Shown here: piece after piece, positions 1-6,992 of the stretch
Layout of the letters: each line of letters opens with the position of its first letter
Position numbering within the stretch: the stretch's first letter is position 1
NCBI GenBank assembly: GCA_030043175.1
Contig: JASHYD010000316.1
Span: 1 to 9,204, forward strand
DNA: 9,204 nt
From: Xanthobacteraceae bacterium
GTDB lineage: Bacteria > Pseudomonadota > Alphaproteobacteria > Rhizobiales > Xanthobacteraceae
Direction of reading: 5' to 3'
Notes under the pieces: model-generated
The model's input: the letters and a program-made list of their open reading frames with translations, nothing else
What the model was told of the DNA's origin: nothing
The model's database searches: none
Made by a program: the position numbers and the translations under genes

Positions 1-2
1 AT

Positions 3-257
3 GTCGCCTTCTCACGCGACAGGCCGCAGAAGGTGTACGTGCAGCACCGCCTGTGGGAGCGCCGCCGCGACGTGATCAGCTGGCTCGACAATGGTGCGTA
101 TCTTTATGTCTGCGGCGATGCCACGTCGATGGCAAAGGATGTACGCATGGCGCTAGTGCGCGCCTATTCCGACGTGAAAGCGCTCGCGCTCGAGGCCGCT
201 GAGCGGGCGGTCGCCGAGCTTGAGCGCGATAAGCGCTACATGCAGGACGTCTATTAA
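3..257 (+). CDS. cysJ: Sulfite reductase [NADPH] flavoprotein alpha subunit, C-terminal end (partial)
   Basis: This is the last 84 codons of a reading frame that enters from the left edge. The residues read as the end of the ferredoxin-reductase-type NADPH-binding module of CysJ-like diflavin reductases. Visible are the segment VYVQHRL, a YLYVCGDA nucleotide-binding motif (nt 99-122) followed by MAKDV, and a C-terminus ending KRYMQDVY that matches the typical KRYxxDVY end of CysJ. In the family this subunit takes electrons from NADPH through FAD and FMN and passes them to the siroheme subunit in the cytoplasm. The next gene downstream encodes that hemoprotein, which fixes the role as assimilatory sulfite reduction rather than another diflavin reductase. 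The FMN domain and the start lie outside the window, so fusions upstream cannot be excluded. Confidence 0.88.
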   Translation, partial: VAFSRDRPQKVYVQHRLWERRRDVISWLDNGAYLYVCGDATSMAKDVRMALVRAYSDVKALALEAAERAVAELERDKRYMQDVY

Positions 258-322
258 CGCGACGTCAGCCGATCAAGCCTGCGCGCAGAGGACTGCCGAC
301 GGAACCGGACACTTCGCAACCG

Positions 323-342
323 ACCTCCCCCGGAGGCGAGGT
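323..342 (+). promoter_or_regulatory. Small inverted repeat just ahead of the cysI ribosome binding site
   Basis: In the 100-base gap between cysJ and cysI, CCTCC (324-328) can pair with GGAGG (332-336) over a 3-base loop, or ACCTC (323-327) with GAGGT (338-342). The likely Shine-Dalgarno AGAGGG (345-350) follows directly, 7 bases before the ATG at 358. The structure could tune cysI translation, but it is short and could be chance in GC-rich DNA. Confidence 0.25.
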
Positions 343-357
343 GTAGAGGGATTGAAG

Positions 358-2142
358 ATGCTGCCCAAAGAATTCTCCCGGAATGAACGCATCAAGCAAG
401 CGAGCCGCTATCTCCGCGGCACCCTGACGGAGGGATTGGCCCAAGAGATCACAGGCGCGATTGTCGAGGACGACCAGCAACTCGTGAAGTTCCACGGTAT
501 GTACCTGCAGGACGACCGGGACCTGCGCGCGGAGCGTCGTCGCAAAAAGATGGAGGCGGCATTCGCGTTCATGATCCGTGTCCGGATCCCGGGCGGCGTG
601 CTGACGCCTTCGCAGTACCTAGCGCTCGACGAGATCGCTCGGCTTTATGCCGGGAACACGATGCGCATCACCACGCGGCAGACGATCCAGCTTCACGGCA
701 TCATTAAATCGAACGTCAAGGCGACGATGGCACGCATCGACGCGGCCCTTCTCACCACCATCGCGGCCTGCGGCGACGTCAACCGCAACGTCATCTGCAG
801 TGCGAACCCGAACCAGTCGCGTGCACATGCTGCGGCACTCCAGACCGCACGCTCTCTCTCCGACCATCTCCTTCCGCGCACACCTGCCTACCGCGAGGTT
901 TGGCTCGACGGAGAGAAAATTGCCGGCGGTGAGGAAGAGGTGATCGAACCGATCTACGGCCGGACCTATCTGCCGCGCAAATTCAAGATCGCGGTCGCGG
1001 TACCCCCCTCGAATGACGTCGACGTGTTCGCGCATGATCTTGGCTACATCGCGATCCTCGACAAGAAGGGCGATCTCGCCGGCTATAACGTCGCGATCGG
1101 GGGCGGCATGGGCATGACCCACGGTGAGCCCAAGACCTATCCGCGCGCCGCCGAAGTGATTGGCTACTGCCGGCCACAAGAGGCGGTGGCGGTCGGCGAA
1201 GCCGTGATGACGGTTCAACGCGATTGGGGCGACCGCTCCGACCGCAAGCACGCGCGCTTGAAGTACACCGTCGAGGATCGGGGGTTGAACGCCTTCCGGG
1301 TCGAGGTCGAGCGCAGGAGCGGTGTCAGGCTGGGAAAGCCGAGACGGTTCGCCTTCGTCATGTCTGGCGACCGCTACGGCTGGAGCGAGGGCGCAAACGG
1401 CCGCGCGCACCTCACGCTGTTCATCGAGAACGGCCGCGTAAAGGATCTTCCGCCCGCCGCCATCTGCACCGGACTGCGTCGCATTGCAGAGCAGCATGAC
1501 GGCGAGATCTGCCTCACAACCAACCAGAACGTCATCATTGCCAACGTTGCTCAGGAGAAACGGGCGGTTATTGAGGCGCTCGTAGTCGAGCATGGCCTCA
1601 CGGCACAGGCGTCGCCGCTGCGCCGAAATGGCATGGCCTGCGTGGCGCTGCCGACTTGCGGACTCGCACTTGCCGAGAGCGAGCGTTACCTGCCGAGCCT
1701 CATCACCGCGCTCGAACAACGGCTCGCCGCGAATGGTCTCGCGGAGGACGAGATCGTGATCCGCATGACCGGTTGCCCGAACGGCTGTGCGCGGCCGTAC
1801 CTCAGCGAAATTGGCCTCGTGGGTACGGGGCCGGGCCGCTACAACCTTTACCTCGGCGGCGCCTTTGATGGGTCACGGCTCTCGAAGCTCTATGCCGATA
1901 ACCTCGACCACGCCGGCATAATCGCCAAACTGGACCCGCTCTTTGCCGCCTATGCGGCTGAGCGCGATGCCGGGGAACGATTTGGCGATTTTGTAGTCCG
2001 CGCCGGCTTCGTCGCGCGGACCGCGAATGGCGCCGATTTTCACGCGGACACGGGGCCGCGGCGGGCGGCGACCGCATCAAACCTGCCAGAAGTCGGCGCG
2101 GCTGGAACGACGGAGAACGCAAGCCGCCTCCAACGACTCTAA
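358..2142 (+). CDS. cysI: Assimilatory sulfite reductase [NADPH] hemoprotein beta subunit
   Basis: A 594-residue protein that would reduce sulfite to sulfide by six electrons at a coupled siroheme/4Fe-4S centre, accepting electrons from the CysJ-like partner encoded upstream. The cluster ligands are all present as C-X5-C (C428, C434) and C-X3-C in TGCPNGCARPY (C473, C477). The N-terminus has the CysI-like YLRGTL, FHGMYLQDDRD and RAER segments. RxTTRQTIQLHGI and NRNVxCSANP, typical of nitrite/sulfite reductase halves, follow at about residues 100-155. The ATG at 358 was chosen because homology to CysI begins there and AGAGGG lies 7 bases before it. The in-frame ATG at 220 overlaps cysJ and adds 46 unrelated residues. 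Escherichia coli CysI is about 570 residues, and the excess here is mostly a low-complexity tail of about 35 residues after GDFVVRAGF. Pairing with CysJ argues for sulfite over nitrite or ferredoxin-dependent activity. Confidence 0.93.
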   Translation: MLPKEFSRNERIKQASRYLRGTLTEGLAQEITGAIVEDDQQLVKFHGMYLQDDRDLRAERRRKKMEAAFAFMIRVRIPGGVLTPSQYLALDEIARLYAGNTMRITTRQTIQLHGIIKSNVKATMARIDAALLTTIAACGDVNRNVICSANPNQSRAHAAALQTARSLSDHLLPRTPAYREVWLDGEKIAGGEEEVIEPIYGRTYLPRKFKIAVAVPPSNDVDVFAHDLGYIAILDKKGDLAGYNVAIGGGMGMTHGEPKTYPRAAEVIGYCRPQEAVAVGEAVMTVQRDWGDRSDRKHARLKYTVEDRGLNAFRVEVERRSGVRLGKPRRFAFVMSGDRYGWSEGANGRAHLTLFIENGRVKDLPPAAICTGLRRIAEQHDGEICLTTNQNVIIANVAQEKRAVIEALVVEHGLTAQASPLRRNGMACVALPTCGLALAESERYLPSLITALEQRLAANGLAEDEIVIRMTGCPNGCARPYLSEIGLVGTGPGRYNLYLGGAFDGSRLSKLYADNLDHAGIIAKLDPLFAAYAAERDAGERFGDFVVRAGFVARTANGADFHADTGPRRAATASNLPEVGAAGTTENASRLQRL

Positions 2143-2614
2143 TCGAGTTCGCCAAAGCGTTTCTGACCGAAGCTCCCAGAACGCCCCGCATCATCCGGCG
2201 TGGCAAAGCAGGACGCCGCGCGAGGTCATTGCGGCGCAGGAGAGCGTCCCGCCACTGAGGCGATCGCAGAGGAGACGCTCGTCGCCCGCTGTCGAGGCCC
2301 GCGATGAGCGTGGCGCTTCTTGCGGCGCCGTCCAGATCGTTCACATCGCCTCGTCTGTCGCGTCTCATGCGCTGGCCATTGGCTTTCCGATCAGCTTTTC
2401 GATCGTTCGATCTACTCAGTAAGGTCCTACTCAGTAAGGTCCTACTCAGTAACGTCCTAAGACGCTATCGTGGCGTTTGATGTATCGCGCCGCGGGGCCC
2501 GAAACCGGCAATCTCGGCGGCATACGGAGCTTTCCAAGCAGGTCGGTTGTTGCGTGCAGGCGCGTCGTTCCCTAGCGTAAAACCGGAAGCGGACGGCACG
2601 TCAGGGAGAGGCAA
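2143..2614. other. Intergenic region after cysI
   Basis: No convincing gene is seen. The open frames here have no recognisable family and no good ribosome binding site. I see no strong Rho-independent terminator for cysI. The right half contains the 15-base tandem repeat at 2413-2457. A weak sigma70-like pair, TTGCGT (about 2549) and TAGCGT 17 bases on, precedes the secreted-protein gene and is only a suggestion. Confidence 0.5.
2413..2457. repeat. Three tandem copies of a 15-base unit
   Basis: The unit TACTCAGTAAGGTCC occurs at 2413-2427 and 2428-2442 exactly. The third copy at 2443-2457 differs by one base (G to C at position 11 of the unit). The array is followed by TA, the first two bases of another unit. 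It is intergenic, about 160 bases before the next start codon. The unit length of 15 and near identity suggest a recent slippage-type minisatellite that may vary in copy number. There is no sign of an encoded peptide or of CRISPR spacing. Confidence 0.9.
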
Positions 2615-3577
2615 ATGGCTTTGAAGCGGCAGAATTTCATGTTGGCGGTCATCTCGTCGGTTGCGCTCGCCGCTGCAGCGGCATCTCCAACCCTGGCACA
2701 ACAGCCTGCGCCCATCGGCGGTGCGGCCGGCGCTCTTGCACAAAGCGCCCCGTCGATCCCGGATTTCACCGGCGCCATCTGGGCCCACCCGATGCTCGGT
2801 TTCGAGTCGCCGATCTCGGGTCCGGGGCCGGTGGTGAATAAGACGCGCACACGCACCGGCACCAGCGACCCCAATATGCTGGTCGGCGATTATAGCAATC
2901 CGATCCTGAAACCCGCGGCTGCGGAGATCGTCAAAAAACGCGGGGAGATTTCGCAGTCCGGTCTCGCCTTCCCGGACCCCGATGCCATGTGCATGTATGA
3001 ACCGGTGCCATATATCTTGTGGAACTTTGAAATTCAGATCCTCCAACGACCCGACAAGGTCACCATCCTTTACAATCACGACCATGAGTTCCGAGAGGTG
3101 CGCATGAACCAGGCTCACCCCGCCAAAGTGATCCCGTCCGCACACGGGGATTCGATCGGCCACTATGAAGGCGATACGCTGGTGATCGACACCATTGGCG
3201 TCAAGGTCGGCGCCTATACGATGATCGACCGGCTGGGGACGCCCTATACGGAGGCGCTGCACGTCGTCGAGCGTTATCGGCTCATCGATTATGAAGCTGC
3301 CGTGGAGGCCCAGGCGCGCGGCTTTAAGGAATGGCCCAGCATACCGGCCTACGCGGTCGATCCCGACGACAAGGGCCAGGGATTGCAACTTGAATTCACG
3401 GTCGAGGATGAAGGTGTCTTCACCATGCCGTGGAAAGGCATTATCACGTATCGGCGTGCCTTGCGGAAATATTGGGATGAACGCATCTGCGCGGAAAACA
3501 TAACCCACTACGAGGGGCGCAACTACTACTCCGACAAGAACGCCAAGCCGCCTAGGGCCGACAAGCCCGACTTTTGA
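2615..3577 (+). CDS. Secreted protein of unknown function
   Basis: A 320-residue protein starting at an ATG preceded by AGGGAGAGG (good ribosome binding site, short spacer). Residues 1-28 are a clear Sec signal peptide with basic start MALKRQ, an alanine-rich hydrophobic core and a likely cut after TLA28. No further membrane segment is seen, so the mature protein should be periplasmic or exported. The body resembles an uncharacterised family of exported bacterial proteins that carry the pattern PDKVTILYxxDH (146-156), HGDSIGHYEGDTLVIDTIG (178-195), EALHVVERYRLID (213-225) and a late PW in a 'VEDEGVFTMPWK' segment (263-274). This family assignment comes from memory of the motifs, and I know of no assigned reaction. 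The conserved His and Asp residues could be ligands, but that is speculation. There is a single cysteine at 126 and another at 292. It appears monocistronic and converges on capA. Confidence 0.85.
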   Translation: MALKRQNFMLAVISSVALAAAAASPTLAQQPAPIGGAAGALAQSAPSIPDFTGAIWAHPMLGFESPISGPGPVVNKTRTRTGTSDPNMLVGDYSNPILKPAAAEIVKKRGEISQSGLAFPDPDAMCMYEPVPYILWNFEIQILQRPDKVTILYNHDHEFREVRMNQAHPAKVIPSAHGDSIGHYEGDTLVIDTIGVKVGAYTMIDRLGTPYTEALHVVERYRLIDYEAAVEAQARGFKEWPSIPAYAVDPDDKGQGLQLEFTVEDEGVFTMPWKGIITYRRALRKYWDERICAENITHYEGRNYYSDKNAKPPRADKPDF

Positions 3578-3751
3578 ACGGGCGTGGCGGCGGGCCAGCG
3601 GCTGCGCTCCCGACCCCTCGATCAACGCCGGCGCCCCACTCGGTCGCGGCTGATATGCAGCGATAGGGCCGATCCTGCACAACGGTTGGCGAGCTTCCGC
3701 GGTATTGAGTTGTGTGCGTCAAGTTCAGCAAATTTGGTCATGGGGTCCGGC

Positions 3752-3826
3752 GAAGCCATCCCTTCGGAGCCGCCGTCGCTCGCTCGCAAATCCTGGCGGC
3801 CGACGGCGGCGGAGAGGGGTGGCTTC
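3752..3826. repeat. Long imperfect palindrome, REP/BIME-like
   Basis: The outer arms GAAGCCATCCCT (3752-3763) and AGGGGTGGCTTC (3815-3826) are complementary at 11 of 12 positions. The inner arms GCCGCCGTCG (3769-3778) and CGACGGCGGC (3801-3810) are perfectly complementary over 10 bases. They are separated by short unpaired stretches (4-5 bases) and a 22-base loop. The whole could fold as one stem of about 22 pairs. Placement between two convergent 3' ends is typical of dispersed palindromic repeats and would also serve as a bidirectional mRNA 3' end stabiliser. There is no T-run of the kind expected for an intrinsic terminator. Confidence 0.7.
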
Positions 3827-3971
3827 CATCGGATTGGTGGGTGTGGTTTCTCCACCGCCCCTCCTGCGGCGATGGAGCGTGACGCGCGCGATCTCTGTAA
3901 CGAAATCGGCAGTTAGCAACGCCCGCATTGTCCCACCGGGGCTCGCTGCGCGAGCGCCCGCACCAGGCCGA

Positions 3972-4003
3972 GCGCACCGGCTACGGTTGAAATGCCGGCG
4001 CGC
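3972..4003. other. Hairpin downstream of capA
   Basis: GCGCACCGGC (3972-3981) and GCCGGCGCGC (3994-4003) pair at 9 of 10 positions around a 12-base loop. It begins 22 bases beyond the capA stop codon on the minus strand. It could stabilise or end the capA transcript, but no T-tract follows on that strand, so intrinsic termination is not supported. Confidence 0.4.
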
Positions 4004-4025
4004 ACTCGTCGGCCACAGGCCCTCT

Positions 4026-5486
4026 TTAATGCTGCGCTGCGGTTTGCGCCACGTGGATCACACCCACATTGTCTTCGATGGAAATCGTCGTGCCGAATGA
4101 CTTGGACAGGTCCTGGACGAGCTTGAGGATCCGCTGGGCCACGTCCGGCGACGGCGTCATCGGGACGCCCGCTTTCGACACGGTCCGCGTTCCATCGATG
4201 CCGCAATCGACAGGGTACAGGCGGACCTCGATGAGCTTGCCGCCCTCATACCGGCTTGTTGTCAGCAGCACTTCCTTGTTATCCGGCTGGCGCGACTGCT
4301 GCGCTACCGGAGGGCGGGAGGGGTCGGCAATCTCGATTGCAGGACCTTCATGCTGGATGAAGCTCGCCACGCCGTAGAAGATCGGCTTGCCCTTATAGAT
4401 CTCCACGCCCCGCAAGGTGTGGACGCCATGACCGACGAATAGGTCCGCGCCATTGTCAATCGCCTTATGGGCCAGTTCGATCAGGAAGTCCGGCGTGCTG
4501 TTATCGTGGCTGTACGCCTGGTAGCTGAAGGAATTCTGGTGAGCGTGGATTGCCACGACCATGAAGTCCGAGTTTTGTTTTCCAATGCGGATGCTCCGCA
4601 TGATCCCGTCAAGATCCCTCTGGTCGATCGTGTAGGTGAGGCTTCCTACCTTTTCCCCCACCTTATAACGGGCGCCAAACAGCGACAGCTCGTTCGGCGA
4701 CTCGTTGGCAGGCGCGGGGGCGACGGGAACAGTAACTTCGGAACGATGAGCGTACGACGCGTCGCGGATCTTGCGCAGTGACGCCATTTGCTCGGCTGTG
4801 ACGATGTTGTAGGGGGTAACATGCAGAGGATTGAGGCCGGGCCATTTATCCCGCGCGTCATAGTAGCGCGACCACCCGGGGTTAGAGCTCGGGTCAATCG
4901 AGTACATGCCGACCACGCCGATCGTCCCTTTGGGGGTAATCCCGACCTGGGCCTGTCGCGCCTCTATCAGGTCTTTCCCGGAGCCCGCATGGGTGATCCT
5001 CGCCTCATCGAGCAGGCGGTTGGTGATGAACATCCCCTCGCTACCACCATCCATCGTGTGGTTGTTGGCGGTCGTCATGACCCGGATTCCCATCGCCTTC
5101 AAATCGTCAATAATCGTCTTGGGACCACCCACCTTGGGACCGTGATAGTTGGGATCCGACTCGTCGATGATCGGACCTTCCATATTGGCGTATGTTGAGT
5201 CCGCTGCGCGCATCACTTCGGTCAATGCTTGAAAGCCCGCATCGCTCAACTGACCCACCGGGCGACGGATGATGATGTCCCCGACCGCCGCGAAGGTGAA
5301 CGGCTCGGTGATTTTCATCGCGAGTTCTTTGGCCGCATCGCGCCGCGTTTGCGGCAGCACAACGTCTCCCTCCGCCGCGCCCTGCCCCCTGGCGAGAGTA
5401 ATGCCCGTCATTACCAGGGCAGCCACCAATCCTGTTGCGGCGAGTTTGGGATTCCTGAGAACGCTTCGGGATTTGATTTTCCTCAT
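4026..5486 (-). CDS. Exported CapA/PGA_cap-family protein (poly-gamma-glutamate synthesis protein-like)
   Basis: A 486-residue protein with a metallophosphatase-like CapA fold. The N-terminus is basic (MRKIKSRSVLRNPK), followed by a hydrophobic stretch at about 16-32, which fits a signal peptide or membrane anchor. The CapA motifs are in order: FAAVGDIII (65-73), YANMEGPI (99-106), TTANNHTMDGG (138-148), VVAIHAHQ (310-317) and FVGHGVHTLRGVEIYKGKPI (350-369). The Asp, Asn and His residues in these motifs are those expected to bind metal. In Bacillus CapA supports capsule poly-gamma-glutamate, but no capB or capC neighbours are present here, so the substrate is unknown. A cell-wall or phosphoesterase role is possible. 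The start is supported by AGGAGG (plus-strand CCTCCT, 5492-5497), 5 bases upstream. Residues 250-290, rich in Pro and Ala, look like an insertion. The gene stands alone. Confidence 0.85.
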   Translation of the reverse strand: MRKIKSRSVLRNPKLAATGLVAALVMTGITLARGQGAAEGDVVLPQTRRDAAKELAMKITEPFTFAAVGDIIIRRPVGQLSDAGFQALTEVMRAADSTYANMEGPIIDESDPNYHGPKVGGPKTIIDDLKAMGIRVMTTANNHTMDGGSEGMFITNRLLDEARITHAGSGKDLIEARQAQVGITPKGTIGVVGMYSIDPSSNPGWSRYYDARDKWPGLNPLHVTPYNIVTAEQMASLRKIRDASYAHRSEVTVPVAPAPANESPNELSLFGARYKVGEKVGSLTYTIDQRDLDGIMRSIRIGKQNSDFMVVAIHAHQNSFSYQAYSHDNSTPDFLIELAHKAIDNGADLFVGHGVHTLRGVEIYKGKPIFYGVASFIQHEGPAIEIADPSRPPVAQQSRQPDNKEVLLTTSRYEGGKLIEVRLYPVDCGIDGTRTVSKAGVPMTPSPDVAQRILKLVQDLSKSFGTTISIEDNVGVIHVAQTAAQH

Positions 5487-5507
5487 CCGAGCCTCCTGCG
5501 CTTAAGA

Positions 5508-5525
5508 CCCCCGGCTTGTCGGGGG
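5508..5525 (-). promoter_or_regulatory. Leader hairpin immediately upstream of the capA ribosome binding site
   Basis: CCCCCG (5508-5513) and CGGGGG (5520-5525) form a perfect 6-pair GC stem with a 6-base loop. On the minus strand it ends 10 bases before AGGAGG of capA, within the likely 5' leader. It partly overlaps the 16-base motif shared with the lysE leader. It could affect mRNA stability or translation. No T-run follows, so an attenuator is not indicated. Confidence 0.4.
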
Positions 5526-5537
5526 AGGAAGCGCGGG
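5522..5537 (-). repeat. Copy A of a 16-base motif shared with the lysE leader
   Basis: On the plus strand this is GGGGAGGAAGCGCGGG, identical to 6945-6960. On the minus strand it lies 35 bases upstream of the capA ATG. The similarity continues outward (GCCGGC-ATAG here, GCCGGGCGTAG there), so the related block is about 30 bases. Confidence 0.75.
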
Positions 5538-5605
5538 CCGGCCGGCATAGCCATAGCCGTCCGCGCGACGGAAACGTTTGCAGTACTTGGCGTCGATTGG
5601 GGCGG

Positions 5606-5674
5606 CATTGCCCACTTGGCATTGCCCACTTGGCATTGCCAGTTGGCATTGCCCACTTGGCATTGCCCACTCGG
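5606..5674. repeat. Five tandem copies of a 14-base unit with a palindromic core
   Basis: The unit CATTGCCCACTTGG is found at 5606-5619 and 5620-5633, in a 13-base variant at 5634-5646 (CATTGCCAGTTGG), again at 5647-5660, and in a one-base variant at 5661-5674 (end CTCGG). Each junction creates the near-palindrome GGCA-T-TGCC (starts 5604, 5618, 5632, 5645, 5659). The array lies 120-188 bases upstream of capA. It may be a minisatellite or a cluster of protein binding sites. Frames through it translate to repetitive peptides, which I regard as spurious. Confidence 0.88.
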
Positions 5675-5775
5675 AAAGAGCCGCTGGTACAAACGGCGAC
5701 CCGGCGACCTCTTGCGTTTGTCTAAAACGAACACTGTCAACGTGGTACTCCGAAGAGGTATGTAAGGGCCTGGTA

Positions 5776-5795
5776 ACGCACACCTTGCGGTGCGT
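5776..5795. other. Short perfect inverted repeat
   Basis: ACGCAC (5776-5781) pairs with GTGCGT (5790-5795) over an 8-base loop. It is isolated, with no T-run, and has no clear role. Confidence 0.3.
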
Positions 5796-6293
5796 CTCCC
5801 CCTCGATTTCCATTACCGACTCCCGAAGCATTGCATGCGGAAAGGTAAATGTATATTTGCTCGAGCGGCCGGCTCTAGCCCCCCCGACGACCGCGAGAAT
5901 GGCCCACGCCGCGCGATTTGCGAGGATCGATCGGTCCCCTGCGATGGCTTTGAGGAGATCGACGACGTCACCTTGGTTGGACGATGCGGCGCTCCCACTG
6001 CGGCCGTATCAGCTTTATTCAAAAATTCGCTCTGCCTCTTCCACCGGTTTTGCCCCATTGGGCGGGCTTGTCGAGCAACTGTACGGCAGGTTCTCGATCC
6101 GCGTTCGCGGCGAACTTCGCTTGGCCACGTCCCGGCGGTCCGCGCCCGATCTCAGCGGGGTCGAAGCCTGCTAACCGCGGCGATGGTCGTTGCGCGCGCG
6201 TCGGCGAGTGCAATGGCCGCAGCCCTCTCGAGCGTCAGCTTCCGAGTCCGGCCGTTGGGGAGAGTTCGTTGCGGCGCATGATCCACTCCATCG

Positions 6294-6908
6294 TCAACTC
6301 GACCGTCGCGCCAGCGACAACCAAATGCCACCGCCGATCAACACGCCACCTGAGAGCCGCCCCAGCAGCTTGGCTCGCGCCGGCTTCAGGAACCATGCGC
6401 GGCCAAGGCCTGCAGCAACGGCCCAGGCAGAGTCGGTCGCGGCCGCGAGCAACACTGAGACCAGGCACATGACGGCGAGCTGGCGCCCCGCCGGCAGAGC
6501 GGGATCGATGAACTGCGGCAGGAAAGCCGTGAAGAACGCAATCGTCTTCGGGTTCGACACCGCGACCAGCATACCGCGGGCAAAATTGACCCGGCTGTCA
6601 GGCGCGGCGACTTTGCTGATCGACCCAGCGCTCTGCCAAGCCTGGATGCCGAGCCAGACGAGAAAGGCGGCGCCGCCCCAACGTAGCACCTCGAACAGCA
6701 CGGTCGCGTTCTTAAGCACCCAGTTGAGGCCGAGTGCGATCGCGGCCAACAGGAATGCATTGCCGAGCGTCGTCCCGGCGACGGTGGTCAGCGCGGCGCG
6801 TACGCCTTGCGTGGCGCCGGTGGCAATCACCAACGTCACGATGGGACCGGGCGTGAGTATCAGCACCATGGTCATGAGGACAAAGGCGGTGAACAGTTCG
6901 GGATTCAT
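6294..6908 (-). CDS. LysE/RhtB-family amino acid exporter
   Basis: A 204-residue inner-membrane protein of the LysE superfamily, which exports amino acids or derivatives such as threonine, homoserine or lysine by proton exchange. The length fits the family (about 205). The hallmark LTPGP is at residues 18-22 inside the first membrane segment, and GxxxGxxxG-like small-residue helices follow (40-60). A second amphipathic or membrane block is at 70-92 (RWGGAAFLVWLGIQAW). FxRGMLVAVSNPKTIAFFTAFLPQF at 109-133 matches the conserved NPK-FF-FLPQF centre, and two more helices complete the set at about 143-168 and 184-200. The exact substrate cannot be read from the sequence. The start at 6908 has GGGAG a few bases upstream and gives the standard MNPELF-type N-terminus. 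An in-frame ATG at 6977 would add 23 atypical residues. The leader is unusually long and structured. Confidence 0.9.
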   Translation of the reverse strand: MNPELFTAFVLMTMVLILTPGPIVTLVIATGATQGVRAALTTVAGTTLGNAFLLAAIALGLNWVLKNATVLFEVLRWGGAAFLVWLGIQAWQSAGSISKVAAPDSRVNFARGMLVAVSNPKTIAFFTAFLPQFIDPALPAGRQLAVMCLVSVLLAAATDSAWAVAAGLGRAWFLKPARAKLLGRLSGGVLIGGGIWLSLARRSS

Positions 6909-6944
6909 CAGAGGCTCCCGCGTTGGAAACCCATTGTTCAGGGC

Positions 6945-6960
6945 GGGGAGGAAGCGCGGG
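6945..6960 (-). repeat. Copy B of the 16-base motif shared with the capA leader
   Basis: GGGGAGGAAGCGCGGG on the plus strand, an exact copy of 5522-5537. On the minus strand it lies 36 bases before the lysE ATG at 6908, almost the same distance as copy A from capA. Confidence 0.75.
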
Positions 6961-6992
6961 GTTGCCGGGCGTAGCACCGCTTGTGCTTATCG

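Larger units (their letters stand above)
3578..4025. other. Convergent intergenic region
   Basis: This 448-base gap separates the 3' ends of two convergent genes. Short open frames occur in several frames on both strands, but they overlap each other and none has a family signature, so I call none coding. It contains the long palindrome at 3752-3826 and a second hairpin at 3972-4003. Confidence 0.5.
5487..6293. other. Long region upstream of capA without a convincing gene
   Basis: About 800 bases lie between the capA start and the 3' end of lysE. Open frames exist on both strands (for example around 5790-6281 + and 5813-6058 -), but they read as low-complexity arginine/serine-rich translations with no family signature. 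From the capA end outward it holds the leader hairpin (5508-5525), the motif shared with lysE (5522-5537), the 14-base repeats (5606-5674), a perfect TTGACA on the minus strand (plus 5735-5740) with no good -10 partner, and a hairpin at 5776-5795. The stretch 5800-6290 may be decayed coding DNA, but I cannot name a parent. Confidence 0.45.

Noticed and set aside
220..357. Earlier start for cysI at 220
   Set aside because: It overlaps the end of cysJ and adds 46 residues without similarity to CysI. The ATG at 358 has its own ribosome binding site.
619..1719. Minus-strand open frame of 366 codons
   Set aside because: It lies entirely antisense to cysI, which has all its cofactor motifs. The translation is Arg/Ala-rich with no family signature, as expected for a GC-rich shadow frame.
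2465..3682. Minus-strand open frame of 405 codons
   Set aside because: It is longer than the real gene but antisense to the secreted protein, which has a signal peptide, a good ribosome binding site and conserved motifs. The antisense product shows no such features.
3913..4206. Minus-strand frame overlapping the end of capA
   Set aside because: It is a shifted frame across the capA 3' end with no conserved features.
5606..5674. CRISPR-like array
   Set aside because: The copies are directly adjacent with no spacers and the unit is only 14 bases, so this is a tandem repeat.
5578..6174. Plus-strand open frame through the 14-base repeats
   Set aside because: Its start is in or near the tandem array, the peptide is repetitive then low-complexity, and there is no ribosome binding site or known family.
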